DNA from: Saccharomonospora azurea NA-128
Lineage (GTDB): Bacteria; Actinomycetota; Actinomycetes; Mycobacteriales; Pseudonocardiaceae
Assembly: GCF_000231055.2 (NCBI RefSeq)
Contig: NZ_CM001466.1
Coordinates: 3,470,368-3,534,367, forward strand
Direction of reading: 5' to 3'
Length of the DNA: 64,000 nucleotides
In this document: one piece after another, positions 46,901-57,500 of the stretch
Position numbering within the stretch: the stretch's first letter is position 1
How the letters are laid out: every line of letters starts with the position of its first letter
The notes under the pieces: model-generated
Told to the model about the DNA's origin: nothing
Seen by the model: the letters and a program-made list of their open reading frames with translations, nothing else
Databases searched by the model: none
Translations under genes and position numbers: made by a program

Positions 46901-48256
46901 GCCGAGGCGGGCCGCGTGATGCCGGCGCACGAGCTGGCTGCCACGGTTCGGGCTCGATACGGCGTCGCGGAGCGGGACACCCGGGAGCACGCGCTGGCGC
47001 AGGCGTTGGCGGTGGTGCGCGCGGCGGTGGACACCGAGGCGTGGGAGCGGCAGCAGAGCGAGGACGAGGACGGTCCACGATTCTCGGCGTTGCGGCGCGG
47101 CGAGCACGTGTTGATCGTGTTGGAGTCGTTGCCGGGCACCGACGCGCCGAGTGCTCCGGAGCTGGCCGACTACGCCGTCGCGCTGGGGGCGCGGGCCGAC
47201 GAGCTGGTCGAGTTGGACCCGCTGCCGGGTCGTGGCGTGGTGGTGCGGGAGTTGCGGGCGGTGTCGGCCCCGGAGGGGCTGCCGTCGCAGGCGGACACCC
47301 GCCTCGTGGAGTTGGCTGCGGTGATGTCGCGGCACGCGGCGGCGTCGGCGCGCTCGGAGCTGTATCCGCGGGAGCTGGACCTGGTGCGGGCGCTGCGCAT
47401 GTCGCAGGCAGCCGTGGGGGTGCGGCGCGATGCGGGAATCACGCTCGCGGATCTGCTGGCGAAGGTGCGGGCGCGGTTCCCGTCCGTGGCGGTGGCCGAG
47501 AACATCACGTATGTGCGGCTGGAGGAGGCGCTGCGCGAGGCGGGCACCCCGCTGGAGTGGGACATCGAGGCGCAGCGGTTCCGGCCTCCGGCGCCGGAGT
47601 TCTCCCGGCTGGCGTCGTCGTCGAGCCTGTCACGCAGCGGTCGCGGCCCACGGTGGTCTGGCGGTCTGGACCCGCAGGACGTGCTGCACGACAAGCTCAC
47701 CAGGGCCGTGGAGTACGGCGGGTTCGTGGCGTTGACGTTGTGGGGCGCGCACCTCCCGGGCGCGGCCGAGTCGCTGGCGGCGCGGTATGCGGTGCGGGCG
47801 GTGCATGTGGACGGCGAGTTCCTGGCGACGTTCCGGGGGCTGGTCGCCGAGCACGGCCAGGACTGGGAGCTGGTGCGGAAGCTGGATGAGCGGTTCGGGC
47901 GGACAGGCCGCCCAAAGCCGGGTTTCCGCCGGTACGTGCAGCAGACGTGGGAGCGGCTGCGGGACCGTCTGGAGGCTGCGTCCGACGGCGAGCGCACGGT
48001 GTTGCTGCTGCACCACGCAGGCCTGGTCGGCCGTTACGCCGACCTGGGCGGGCGCGAGTTCCTGACGGGCCTTCAGCAGGCGGCCCGGTCGGCGCGGGCG
48101 TGGCCGCACGGTTTGTGGGTGCTGTGTCCGGGCGACTCGAAGCGGGAGGCGCCGCAGCTCGACGGTCTCCGGGTGGAGGCGTTGACGGAGGCGGAGCGGG
48201 TGGTGCTGGACCGGGAGTTCCTGCACGGTCCGAAGGTGGCTGACCGGGCGAGTTGA
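43907..48256 (+). CDS. pglW: PglW: NERD + pseudokinase + Ser/Thr kinase (type 2 BREX)
   Basis: Serine/threonine kinase of phage growth limitation/type 2 BREX, 1449 residues. Order: a NERD nuclease-related domain (residues about 30-200; NECDLLI and YLVELKG carry the D and E-x-K); a kinase-like domain whose catalytic loop reads HRALSARSVW (about 353) with TDW in place of DFG, so probably a pseudokinase; an intact kinase with HRDLKPDNFG (about 657) and DFSLAD; a helix-hairpin-helix region (about 830-887); a helix-turn-helix-like segment (PTQTEVARRLGITQGPVSQ, about 955); and a long helical C-terminal domain. PglW is transcribed separately from pglX. ATG 43907 follows GGAAGGTGG. Confidence 0.95.
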   Translation: MSDGRRPVPKPAPPPAQPRWFQERTSPYPWEQDGLDHVRRLMPQAEPYRAWATFSFTAASGRINECDLLIAVPGGLYLVELKGHTGRVVNNGETWSFFREGTKRPRSFRNPLHLTDLKCKDLKTRLEWAAKQNHYTGRIPRIEPAIFLSAPGLTSELDEVQRTRVYGRDGQVDGLDWIWRDLLSRPPQREHQRISPEFSRHVLPKLLEKIGIRASTAHLRFGDDWELSGEVLDAGPTWEDRLAFRTGLVREEGRVRIYLTEQQAAEERRQSVERAARREYQVLQGIAHRGIAQAVQIREHQSGPAILFRHNSSDLRLDSYLDVHGDRLSIDTRLDLVRQLAEAVQYAHHRSLYHRALSARSVWVSAKDDGSDPVLRITDWQAAARDFDTTSLSTVGKTSLTGEHLAGSAEVYLAPEFAPHADPVDLDVFGLGAVSFLILTGQPPATQRSGLIEWLADSHGLHPYAVSDGISDALDALVFDATRTELSQRLESADAFLKRLDAAEWESLPESSVPVVDPLTVSAGQMVDEQWRVERVLGTGATARALLVRKVDTDDEQPERRVLKVALDDDKAQHLHAEARALALAGGGVVVQLLDGPREVGGRTVLDLEYAGGQDPQGYTLGEHLRAEGRLSYHNLERYGRDLFIALDQLAGKGVRHRDLKPDNFGVYRRADRSTQLMLFDFSLADVSERDVTAGTRGYLDPFLGTNRRPAYDDHAERYAAAVTLHEMASGQRPVWGDGVSDPRTTTDETPVLAAELFEPALRDGLTAFFRRALHRDVNRRFDTVRQMEDAWREVFTAADTAQPLTTPDTVGVEGETLEATRDAHAERATLDTQLDVAGLSPRAASLAQSFGVTTVRELLEQVRPYEISRARGAGKVVRNELNRRHKQWTRALLQPSESDRPASDSPSGRSTVDELVAVLLPPRGRRGSRKADVVRLTLGLPVGEGDEPPSPWPTQTEVARRLGITQGPVSQHYRAAVKAWAAEPRLSAVRDELVELVAEAGRVMPAHELAATVRARYGVAERDTREHALAQALAVVRAAVDTEAWERQQSEDEDGPRFSALRRGEHVLIVLESLPGTDAPSAPELADYAVALGARADELVELDPLPGRGVVVRELRAVSAPEGLPSQADTRLVELAAVMSRHAAASARSELYPRELDLVRALRMSQAAVGVRRDAGITLADLLAKVRARFPSVAVAENITYVRLEEALREAGTPLEWDIEAQRFRPPAPEFSRLASSSSLSRSGRGPRWSGGLDPQDVLHDKLTRAVEYGGFVALTLWGAHLPGAAESLAARYAVRAVHVDGEFLATFRGLVAEHGQDWELVRKLDERFGRTGRPKPGFRRYVQQTWERLRDRLEAASDGERTVLLLHHAGLVGRYADLGGREFLTGLQQAARSARAWPHGLWVLCPGDSKREAPQLDGLRVEALTEAERVVLDREFLHGPKVADRAS

Positions 48257-48365
48257 GGCGCTGTCGCCTGGGGTGGCGCTTGGCTCAATCGCGCTCCGGG
48301 TGGTGGGCCGGTCGATACACTCCGAAGCCGAACGGTTCCGCGACGTCGGCTTTTGGGGGGTAGTT

Positions 48366-48851
48366 GTGGCTGAGCTCAGAGACATGAGCGATGGCGCTGG
48401 CAGGGCCGTGCCTGGGGGCGCGCTGTCCAAGGTGATATCGGCGATGGACAAGTCGATGGGTGCCGAGGCGATGGCGGAGGTGACCCGCTCGGCGGACCAG
48501 ATGGTCGCCTCCGCGAAGTCCGGCGGCTTCAAAGTGACGAAGGAAGCTGCCGACCCGATCATCAAAGTCCTGGAAGACTTCATAGACCGAATTCCTGGGA
48601 TTAAGAACGGGCTGAATGTATTCGAGCAGGCCCCTCCGCTCGGTGATCACGATTACGGGAGAAAAGTCGCTCAGCATATGCATGAGGCGGCAAATGGTGA
48701 CAGGTCTGCCCGTGCTGCTATTGATTCACTCGAGATAACTCTGAAGAAAAGCAGGGAAGCGTTGCTCAGGGCTTCGGGGCAATATCAAGAAAACGAAGAG
48801 TCGGCGAAAGATGTCCTCAAGGGTTTGGGTGAAGGATTCCGTGAGTTCTAA
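48366..48851 (+). CDS. Helical protein with a type VII secretion-like tail
   Basis: 161 residues, almost entirely helical (Ala/Glu/Lys-rich), with a C-terminal YQENEES (about residue 140), which fits the YxxxD/E export signal of ESX substrates. It resembles EspC-like or WXG100-associated proteins that in Pseudonocardiaceae often sit beside DUF3558 lipoprotein genes, as here. Codon use and GC change sharply within it: the 3' half has many A/T-ending codons, unlike the flanking pgl genes. GTG 48366 follows GGGGGG. Its end overlaps the next gene. Confidence 0.6.
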   Translation: MAELRDMSDGAGRAVPGGALSKVISAMDKSMGAEAMAEVTRSADQMVASAKSGGFKVTKEAADPIIKVLEDFIDRIPGIKNGLNVFEQAPPLGDHDYGRKVAQHMHEAANGDRSARAAIDSLEITLKKSREALLRASGQYQENEESAKDVLKGLGEGFREF

Positions 48852-49404
48852 GCGGGTAGGAATAGCTGCTGCAGTAACTCTGCTTGCGGTCGCTTCTGGG
48901 TGTGCCGAGAAGGAGTCTGGGCATGCAGAGCCTCAAATATCTCCAGGCGGCTCCTCTGGTGGGGTGCAGACCACGAGTGCAAATCCATCAGGACAACTCA
49001 GCTTGTCGATTGATCCCTGCGAGTTGGTTTCGGAAGAGGATCTGGTCGAGGTAGGAAAATTTGAAAAGGAATACGAAGAGGCTGCTGGTGCTCGTACGTG
49101 CTATTGGCAACATACTTTCGAAAATGGAGGAGACGGGTTCGGTTTCGCTGTCGGTGTGCGAGATTCGCAAAGCATTGAAACAGTGAATGATAACGGTAGT
49201 GGGGTCCATTCTGATGAGGTGAACCAGCGTCCGGCGGTGTGGACGGTAGATCCGAAATTTGATGATTGCGTTTTCGCGATGAAAGTTGACGAGGTGTCGC
49301 GAGTTGACATTACTGTTTCCGGAGATAGTGAATCAAACGATTCATGCGAGGTTGCCGAGGTGATCGCGGGCATGGTCGAGCCTCGGTTGCCTGAGCTTCC
49401 GTGA
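48841..49404 (+). CDS. DUF3558 family lipoprotein
   Basis: 187 residues, DUF3558: a signal peptide with lipobox LAVASGC (Cys 21), a Ser/Gly linker and a folded part with DPCELVSEEDLVEV, CYWQHTFEN and VDPKFDDCVFAMKV (conserved Cys pairs). Membrane-anchored outside the cell; function unknown. The GTG at 48841 follows GAAGGA closely and overlaps the previous gene by eleven bases. GC is visibly lower than its neighbours, indicating transfer or a different codon regime. Confidence 0.88.
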   Translation: MSSKRVGIAAAVTLLAVASGCAEKESGHAEPQISPGGSSGGVQTTSANPSGQLSLSIDPCELVSEEDLVEVGKFEKEYEEAAGARTCYWQHTFENGGDGFGFAVGVRDSQSIETVNDNGSGVHSDEVNQRPAVWTVDPKFDDCVFAMKVDEVSRVDITVSGDSESNDSCEVAEVIAGMVEPRLPELP

Positions 49405-49422
49405 GGTGAGCGGTCGTCGCGG

Positions 49423-49854
49423 CTATCCGGCCGCCTCGTCACCGTAGCCCGGTAGGTCGTACGCCTGCGCTACTGCGGTTTCGATGTCGTGGGTGTGCAG
49501 GCCTGCGTGTTCGGCGATGGTGAAGCCGAGTTCGAGTAGGCGGAAGGCGATGGCTCGCAGGGCTGGGGTGGCGTCGGGGTGTCCGGCGTCCTGGTGGTGG
49601 TAGAGCCCTTCCGTTTCGGTGTCGATGGCTCTGGTGATGCGCAGTAGCGCGGCCGACAGATCGTGGTGGGCTGGGGGTCGTTGGGCGCGGATCGTCGCGG
49701 CCTCGGCCGAGTGGAGGCGGGGGACCTTGACGTCGGGGCAGGTGGCCGCCGCCAGGAGGATGGCCGCTCGTTCGATGTCGCGTTCGTGGACCAGGACCCG
49801 CCTGATGGTCTCGACCTGCTGTCGGGTCGGCGGGACGTAGGTTGCGGTGGTCAT
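49423..49854 (-). CDS. Hypothetical helical protein
   Basis: 143 residues: MTTATYVPPTRQQVETIRRV, then helical, His/Asp/Glu-rich sequence (LTRITRAIDTETEGLYHH-like), ending GYGDEAAG. No known domain. It follows, on the minus strand, a gene with an apparent frameshift, and both lie between pglW and pglX on the opposite strand. ATG has GAAGGA nine bases upstream. Confidence 0.6.
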   Translation of the reverse strand: MTTATYVPPTRQQVETIRRVLVHERDIERAAILLAAATCPDVKVPRLHSAEAATIRAQRPPAHHDLSAALLRITRAIDTETEGLYHHQDAGHPDATPALRAIAFRLLELGFTIAEHAGLHTHDIETAVAQAYDLPGYGDEAAG

Positions 49855-49898
49855 CGTCGGTCCTTCTCGCGGGAGCCAGGGGTAGCGCGCGGTTCCGG

Positions 49899-50433
49899 TC
49901 ACGGCACGGGGTTCGGAGAGTGCGCCAGCATGTGGCGGGCCAGGTCGGCCACGGTCTCGCCGGTGGCCCGCACGGCGCGCGCGTCGTCGGGGGCGGCGTC
50001 GGCGAGGTGGGCGAGCGCGCCGATGGTCTGCTGAATACGCCGTCGCAGTGAGTCGCCTTCGGGCAGGGCGAGGGCGGGGTGGCCTGCGGGGCGGCACGTT
50101 TCGAGGATGCCTCGCCCCCGGTCGTGCAGATCCTCCAGCGCGCCGCTCGTGCGCTCGCACATCTCCGCGAGCACCCTCTTCCAGGGCCTCCCACTGTGGC
50201 GCGGGCAACGCCGCCGGTTCGCGGCAGCACGTCGCCAGCACGACACCGTCGATTTCGGCCGCCCGCGCGTGCAGCTCCGCCGCAAGAGCGGAGAGCCGGT
50301 CGGCCAGCGCGCACAACCCCTCGGCGGGCAGCTCCCCACCGTCCTGGCGCTGCATCAACTCCACCACCACCGCGCCCAGATAGCGGTTGAACCGGCCCAA
50401 CCGCACCAGCAGTTCCCGATCACGTTCGATCAT
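49899..50433 (-). pseudogene. Hypothetical helical protein gene with a +1 frameshift
   Basis: A gene starting at ATG 50431-50433 with a strong AGGAGGGAAG site reads MIERDRELLVRLGRFNRYLG... in one frame for about 85 codons. It then continues as LAEMCERTSGALEDLHDRG... to a stop at 49899 in a second frame with similar codon bias. Removing one C from the run at 50174-50176 joins the two frames into a 177-residue protein. The first frame, left unshifted, runs open into the next gene without a stop, giving Arg/Pro-rich nonsense. Possibilities are a true mutation, a sequencing error in a homopolymer, or programmed frameshifting. Confidence 0.6.
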
Positions 50434-50889
50434 CACCGACTTCCCTCCTGAGCGTGGACCGCAGCCGCTCCCGCGTTGCTCCATTCGGCCTTACCGCGCG
50501 GCCAAGTGGCCTGACGGTAGCCGGAGAGAACCGCCTCACGCTGCGCGTTGGATACGCTCGCGACCGATGCGACGGATGCGACAGTTGGACCTGTAATTCC
50601 TCGTTGCTTGCCGTGTTTCACGGCACTCACCGGCGACGGTATTGGGGTCGGAGATGGCCGCCCACGCAGCTACGTCGCGATACGTCTCGACACGAGTCGC
50701 CTGCTGAGTGCGCCGGGGCGTCTCATCAGGCATCAGTAACAGCACGCTCCGTGACCACGATCTGTCTTCGCAGGGTTGAGTAGCGGCTGCGTTGCGATGT
50801 GGTCGCCGAATTGTCCTGTCCACGCACCTCGCTACTAGCATCGCCGGGGTGCCGGATGGTCGGGGCGAGTAAAAGGGGAGCGGCAGACT
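50434..50889 (+). promoter_or_regulatory. 456-bp intergenic region with probable pglX promoter
   Basis: No gene found. A -10-like TAGCAT (50836-50841) with TTGTCC 19 bases upstream (50811-50816) could drive pglX at 50890. The gap is unusually long for this locus. Confidence 0.4.
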
Positions 50890-53800
50890 GTGGCAGTGCG
50901 TGGGGCTGACCTGGATGAGCTGGTGAAGGACCTGCGCAGGCAGGTCACCGTGCTCGAAGATGATCTGCGGGCGCGGGCCCAGGAGGTGTCGGAGTTCCAC
51001 ACCCCGCTGCGCGCCGAGTACGACGAGGCGCGCAAGCGGGAACGCACGGCGGCGACGTGGGAGTCGTGGCTCGACCAGCGGGTGACGCAGGTGGCGGCGG
51101 CGTGGGTGCTGGGCACGGTGTTCGTGCGGTTCTGTGAGGACAACGGGCTGATCCAGTGGCCGTTCCTCGCGGGGCCGGGGGAGCGGCTGGCGGACGCGGA
51201 GGAGCGGCACGAGGCGTACTTCCGCGAGCACCCGCAGGACAACGACCGCGACTGGATTGTCGCGGCCTTCAATCACCTGTCGGAGGCGCACCCGACGGCG
51301 GCGGGGCTGTTCGACGCGCGGTTCAACCCGCTGTGGGAGATCACGCCGTCGTTCGAGGCGGCGACGGCGCTGTTGCAGTTCTGGCGGCGGCGCGGCGACG
51401 ACGGCGAGATCCGCTACGACTTCACCGACCCCGAGTGGGACACGCGCTTCCTCGGCGATTTGTACCAGGATCTCTCCGAGCACGCGCGCAAGACGTACGC
51501 GCTGCTGCAGACGCCGGAGTTCGTGGAGGAGTTCATCCTCGACCTCACGCTCGAACCGGCCGTCGAGGAATTCGGCCTGGCAGACCTGCGCACGATCGAC
51601 CCGGCGTGCGGGTCGGGGCACTTCCTGCTGGGGCTGTTCCGGCGGGTGCTGGCGAAGTGGCGGGAGGCGGAGCCGGGCACGGACGAGTGGGAGCTGATCC
51701 AGCGCACGCTCAGCTCGGTGCACGGCTGCGACAAGAACCCGTTCGCCGCGTCCATCGCCCGGTTCCGGATGCTGGTGGCGGTGCTGCGGGAGGCGAACGC
51801 GATCCGGCTCGACCAGGCGCCGCGGTTCCCGATCAACATCGCGGTCGGCGACTCCCTCATGCACGGCCGGGGCGCGCCCGGCATCCAGGGCGAGCTGTTC
51901 GCGATGGACGAGCCGCACACCTACGCGACCGAGGACATCGACGAGTACATACGCTCCTGCGACCTGCTCGGCAAGGGGTCGTACCACGTGGTGGTGGGCA
52001 ACCCGCCGTACATCACGGTGAAGGACAAGCAGGAGAACCAGAACTACCGCGACCGCTATGACGCCTGCTCGGGTAAGTACGCACTGTCGGTGCCGTTCGC
52101 ACAACGACTCTTCCAACTCGCGATCCGCCGCAGTGGTTCCGACCGCGATGCGGGATACGTCGGGCAGATCACCGCGAACTCGTTCATGAAACGCGAGTTC
52201 GGGAAGAAACTGATCGAGCAGTTCTTCCGGACGGTGCAGTTAACGCACGTCATCGACACGTCCGGTGCGTACATTCCCGGCCACGGCACGCCCACCGTGA
52301 TCCTTGTCGGGCGCAATCACGAGTACCGGCAGGACGATCCGGTACGAGCGGTCCTCGGTATCCGGGGTGAGCCGAGCCAGCCCGACGACCCGGCCAAGGG
52401 GTTGGTGTGGTCGGCGATCGTGGAGCAGATCACAAGGCCCGGCAGTGAATCCCAGTGGGTTTCCGTCGAAGATGTCGAGCGCGAAGCTTGGATTGAGCAC
52501 CCGTGGAGCTTGAGTGGTGGGGGTGCCTCAGAACTCTTTGAGGCAATCGATAGTCGCGCCTTATTCAGGCTAAATCACCACATTCGCCGGATTGGGTTCT
52601 ATGGCGTTATGGGAGCCGACGACGCGATGACAGCCACGGCTCGGGTTTTCTCGCGGGCAGGAGTGGAATTTGATTACCATCGTCCGCTAACTATTGGTGA
52701 CGAAGTCCGGGACTGGGACGCGAAGCCCGGAGACAATGCCTTTCATCCTTACGATGGTGGACTCGACCTCGTTCCGCTTGAAGCTATTCCTGCTCATCAC
52801 CGTCGTCTCTGGCCTTATAGGACTGAGTTGGGTAATCGGGCCACGTTCTCGAAAGGAACATATTTCAGCGACGGCCGTCCCTGGTACGAATGGCACCAGC
52901 TCCCCAAAGACCCGGACGCCAGCAAGTCAGCAGTTGCTTTTGCGTTCGTGGCTACGCACAACCACTTCGTGTTGGATCGGGGTGGGAAGGTCTTCAAGCA
53001 GTCTGCGCCGGTGATTAAGTTGCCGGAGGGGGCTGGTGAGGACGAGCATTTGGAGTTGCTTGGGGTGCTCAACTCGTCCACGGCCTGCTTCTGGCTCAAG
53101 CAGGTGTGCCACAACAAGGGCAATGGTGCGGACAGCAAGGGGGCGCGTACGACGGCTGTACCGTGGGAGGACTTCTACGAGTTCACCGGCACCAAGCTTC
53201 AGGAGTTCCCCCTGCCTGCCGTACTGCCGTTGGATCTCGGGCGGGCGCTGGATTCGCTGGCTCAGGACCTCGCCGCTCAGGAGCCGTCGGCCGTCGCCGA
53301 GGCGGCCACGCCGACTCGCGCGCGGCTTGACGCCGCTCGCGCTGAGCACACGCGGATTCGGGGGCGGATGATCGCGCTTCAGGAGGAACTCGACTGGACC
53401 GTCTACCACTCCTACGGTCTGCTCGACGACACCGAGCGTGCCCAGCTCACCGCGTCCGACCTCGACAGCGTGCCGGAAATCCGACTCGGCGAGCGGGCGT
53501 TCGAGATCGTGCTCGCCCGCAAGATGGCCGCCGGGGAAACCGAAACGGCGTGGTTCGAGCGGCACGGGTCCACGCCCGTCACCGAGATCCCCGCGCACTG
53601 GCCCGACTGGTACCGGCAGCTCGTCCAGGCGCGCATCGACGTCATCGAAAAGCGCCGCGACATCGGCCTCATCGAGCGGCCCGAGTGCAAGCGGCGGTGG
53701 GCGTCCGAGACGTGGGAGCGCAAGGAAGCCGACGCGCTGCGCACCTGGCTGCTCGACCGGTGTGAGCGGCGAGACCTCTGGTTCGGGTTGCGCGACGGGT

Positions 53801-54528
53801 TCTCCCAGCCCCGCACACTCACCGTCAACCAGCTCGCCGACGCCTTCCGCGACGACGCCGGCATGCACGCCGTCGCCTCGCTGTATGCCAGCGACCACCT
53901 CGGCAAACCCGACCTGCCGCTCGCGCGCGTACTCGAAACGGTGATCGCCGACCAGCACGTCCCTTACCTCGCCGCCCTGCGCTACAAGGACAGCGGCCTG
54001 CGCAAACGCGCCCAGTGGGAAGAGGTGTGGGAGAAGCAGCGCGAAGAGGACCGCACGGGGCAGCGGCTCGACATCCCCGTGCCGCCCAAATACACCTCCG
54101 CCGACTTCCGCAAGACCAGTTTCTGGACCCACCGCGGCAAACTCGACGTGCCCAAGGAACGGTTCATCTCCTACCCCGGCGCGTCCCCCGACGCCGACCC
54201 CAGCCTGCTGCTCGGCTGGGCCGGATGGGACCACAAGGACCAAGCCCAGGCGCTGGTCAACCTCGTCAACGACCGCACAGCCGACGCCGGGTGGGAGACC
54301 GACCGGCTCACCCCGCTCATCGCCGGACTCGCCGAACTGATGCCGTGGGTGCGGCAGTGGCACGGCGACTACGACGACGAATGGGAAGGCGTGCCCGCCG
54401 ACGAATACCAGGCGTTCCTCGACGAGCAACGCACCACCCACCAGCTCACCGAAGCCGACCTGACCAACTGGCGACCCGCCCCCACCCGCCGGGGCCGTCG
54501 CAGCGCAACGAAGGAAACCCAGCAGTGA
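50890..54528 (+). CDS. pglX: PglX: adenine-specific DNA methyltransferase (BREX)
   Basis: N6-adenine methyltransferase that marks host DNA, and part of the defence complex that blocks phage. 1212 residues. Motifs: SAM-binding [12 protein letters not shown] (about 237-248) and the catalytic NPPY (371-374) in [15 protein letters not shown] gap in usual codon bias and lower GC at about 52450-53000 falls in the presumed target-recognition region, consistent with exchange of that domain. Typical C-terminal coiled segments follow. GTG 50890 after AGGGGAGCGG. Its stop overlaps the start of pglY (GTGA). First gene of the pglX-pglY-pglZ-brxD-brxHI operon. Confidence 0.96.
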   Translation: MAVRGADLDELVKDLRRQVTVLEDDLRARAQEVSEFHTPLRAEYDEARKRERTAATWESWLDQRVTQVAAAWVLGTVFVRFCEDNGLIQWPFLAGPGERLADAEERHEAYFREHPQDNDRDWIVAAFNHLSEAHPTAAGLFDARFNPLWEITPSFEAATALLQFWRRRGDDGEIRYDFTDPEWDTRFLGDLYQDLSEHARKTYALLQTPEFVEEFILDLTLEPAVEEFGLADLRTIDPACGSGHFLLGLFRRVLAKWREAEPGTDEWELIQRTLSSVHGCDKNPFAASIARFRMLVAVLREANAIRLDQAPRFPINIAVGDSLMHGRGAPGIQGELFAMDEPHTYATEDIDEYIRSCDLLGKGSYHVVVGNPPYITVKDKQENQNYRDRYDACSGKYALSVPFAQRLFQLAIRRSGSDRDAGYVGQITANSFMKREFGKKLIEQFFRTVQLTHVIDTSGAYIPGHGTPTVILVGRNHEYRQDDPVRAVLGIRGEPSQPDDPAKGLVWSAIVEQITRPGSESQWVSVEDVEREAWIEHPWSLSGGGASELFEAIDSRALFRLNHHIRRIGFYGVMGADDAMTATARVFSRAGVEFDYHRPLTIGDEVRDWDAKPGDNAFHPYDGGLDLVPLEAIPAHHRRLWPYRTELGNRATFSKGTYFSDGRPWYEWHQLPKDPDASKSAVAFAFVATHNHFVLDRGGKVFKQSAPVIKLPEGAGEDEHLELLGVLNSSTACFWLKQVCHNKGNGADSKGARTTAVPWEDFYEFTGTKLQEFPLPAVLPLDLGRALDSLAQDLAAQEPSAVAEAATPTRARLDAARAEHTRIRGRMIALQEELDWTVYHSYGLLDDTERAQLTASDLDSVPEIRLGERAFEIVLARKMAAGETETAWFERHGSTPVTEIPAHWPDWYRQLVQARIDVIEKRRDIGLIERPECKRRWASETWERKEADALRTWLLDRCERRDLWFGLRDGFSQPRTLTVNQLADAFRDDAGMHAVASLYASDHLGKPDLPLARVLETVIADQHVPYLAALRYKDSGLRKRAQWEEVWEKQREEDRTGQRLDIPVPPKYTSADFRKTSFWTHRGKLDVPKERFISYPGASPDADPSLLLGWAGWDHKDQAQALVNLVNDRTADAGWETDRLTPLIAGLAELMPWVRQWHGDYDDEWEGVPADEYQAFLDEQRTTHQLTEADLTNWRPAPTRRGRRSATKETQQ

Positions 54529-57500
54529 GCACGAACGAGGTGTACCTGCGCGACGTCCTCGACATCCCCGAATCCGTCCACGCCGGGGACTTCAAGGTCG
54601 AACTCACCGGAGGCTTCACCGCCACCGAAGCCCGCGTCGCCGAATACGTCGTCACCGACCAACTCCGGGGCGCCTTCGACAAAGCACTCGGCATCGTGCG
54701 CGCCGCCGTGCGAGACGGCAGCTCCCACGCCGCCTACCTGCACGGCTCGTTCGGCTCCGGTAAAAGCCACTTCCTCACCGTGCTGCACGCCGTGCTCAAC
54801 AACCACCCCGCGGCCAGGGCCAAACCCGGCCTGCAACCCGTCATCGCCGACCACGACGACTGGCTGCGCGGCAAGAAGTTCCTCATGGTGCCCTACCACC
54901 TCGTGGGCGCCACCGACCTCGACTCCGCCATCCTCGGCGGCTACGTCAACACCGTCCGCGCCCTGCACCCCGACCAGCCCACCCCGGCCGTGTACCGGGC
55001 GGACGCGATGCTCGACGACGCCCGCCGCTACCGCGAAGCCAGAGGCGACGCCGCGTTCGTCGACTGGCTCAGCATCGGCGCCACCACCCCGGTTCCCGCT
55101 GGTTCCGGCGTCGACGGCGAGGACGACCTCGATCTCGACCTCGACCTCGACCTCGGCCCGGCCGACGAAGGCGCGGACCTCGGGGACACCGGGTGGACCG
55201 GCGAGCAGCTCGACCGCGCGTTCACCGCGCCCGCCGGTGACCCCGTGCGCGACCGGCTCGTGCAGGCCCTGCTGTCCGGGCCCATGTCCTCCTACGTCCG
55301 TGGAGCCACCGGCGACGCGGAAGCCTTCCTGCCGCTGGAGAACGGGCTGGCGATCATCACCCGCCACGCCCGCGACCTCGGCTACGACGGGCTGATCCTC
55401 TTCCTCGACGAGCTGATCCTGTGGTTGCAGGCCCACATGAGCGACCGCCAGTTCGTCAACAACCAGGTCAGCAAACTCGTCAAACTCATCGAATCCGGCG
55501 ACGCGAGCCGCGTGCTGCCCATCGTGTCGTTCATCTCCCGGCAGCGTGACCTGTCCAAACTCGTCGGCGAGGACGTCACCGGCGCCGAAGTCAAGGAACT
55601 CGAACGGCAGGTCGAATACCTCGCGGGGCGGTTCGACACCGTGTCGCTGGAAGACCGCAACCTGCCCGCCATCATCAAGGAGCGCGTCCTCAAACCCCGG
55701 CCCGGCGGCCGGGAGATCCTCGACGCCGCGTTCGCCGGCATCGAGTCGGCCAAACAGGCCGACCGCGACGTGCTGCTCGACTCGGCCGGAGCCACCGGAG
55801 CCGACTGGCAGGACTTCCGCGACGTCTACCCGCTCTCGCCCGCCCTGCTCAACGTGCTCGTGGCGCTGTCCGGCGCGCTGCAACGCGAACGCACCGGACT
55901 CAAGCTGTTGCAGGAGATGCTGCGCCGCCGCCGCGACGACATGAAGGTCGGCGAACTCATCCCCCTCGGCGACCTGTGGGACGTGCTCGCCGACGGCGCG
56001 GGTGAAGCCTTCACCGACCGGCTGCGGCGCGAAGCCGAAGCCGCCCAGCGCTTCTACGCCAAGGCCCGCGCCTGGCTCGTCGACCGCCACGGCGAACACA
56101 CCCAGCAGTTCCGCGCCACCGACCGGCTCGTCAAAACCCTGATCCTCGCCGCGCTCGCCCCGCAGGTGCCCGCGCTGACCCGGCTCACCGGCGGCAGGCT
56201 CGCCGCGCTCAACCACGGGTCGCTGCGCGCCCGCACCGTCTCCGCCGGATCGCTGGCCGTCACCCGGCTGCGCGAGTTGCAGGCCGAGTTCGGCGAGCTG
56301 CGCCACGAAGGCGACGAGGACCCCGTGTTCCGGCTGCAACTGTCCGATTTGGATGTCGAGCCGTATCTCGACGCCGTCGGCGAGCGCGACACCGTCGGAG
56401 CCCGCCGCCTCTGGCTGCGGCAGCAGCTCTGGAGCGAACTCGGCATCAAGTACACCGACGACTTCGTGTGCGAGAAGGAGATCGTCTGGAAGGGCACCCG
56501 GCGCACCGCCGAGTTCGTGTTCGCCAACGTGCGCGACGAACACGAGCTGCCCGACGCGCAGTTCCTGCCCAGCACGCCCGGCCGCATCCGGTTCGTGCTC
56601 GACTACCCGTTCGACGACACCGGCGACTACACGCCCCGCCACGACGCCGAACGCATTCACCGGATGCGCAGGAGCGACGTCACCGCCGCCACCGTCATCT
56701 GGCTGCCGCACTTCTTCTCCGCGCAGAAGTCCGCCCAGCTCGGCCGCCTGCTGAAGATCAACTACCTGCTGGAGCGCGACCGGCTCGACGACTACGCGGG
56801 CAACCGCTCCGCCGACGAACGCGTCAAGATCCGCCACCAGCTCGAAGCCCAGCGCGACACCCTGGAAAGCCAGCTCACCGCCTCGCTGCGCCAGCTCTAC
56901 GGCATCGCGGGCGGCGACGACACCACCATCGGCGCACCCGTCGGCGAGGACGGGCACGTGATGTCGCTGCACCCCGGCCACCAGCCCCGGCTCGCCGGGG
57001 GCGCCGGATTCCAGTACAACGCGCTGGCCCTCGCCGACAGCCTGTTCGACAAGCTGTATCCGAAGCACCCGAACTTCGACCCCAACGGCAACCGCAAGGC
57101 CGTCACACCAGGGGAACTGCGCACCGTCCTCGACTGGATCACCAAGGCCATGGAGGACGGCAGCCGCCGCGTGGTGGTCGACCGCAACCACCTCGCCCTC
57201 GTGCGCCGCATCGTGCACCCGCTGGAACTCGGCGAGGTCAGCGACGGGCCGCTCAACGTCTCCACCGAATGGCGGCGCCGCATCGAGCAGGCCGCCACCC
57301 AGCGTGGCGTCACCGGCGACCTGCGCGTCGAGGACATCCGCACCTGGATCACCGAGGCCGGCTACACCGGGCTCGACAAGCTCGTGGTGAACCTGGTCAT
57401 CGCCACCTACGCGCTGCTGGCCGACCGCACCTGGACCCTGCACGGCTCCGTGCTGCGGCAACCGCCCGAGTTGGACAAGATCGGGCCCGGCCACGCGCTG

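Noticed and set aside
43982..47335. A long minus-strand frame over pglW
   Set aside because: Antisense shadow of the kinase gene; His/Arg/Leu-rich and without motifs.
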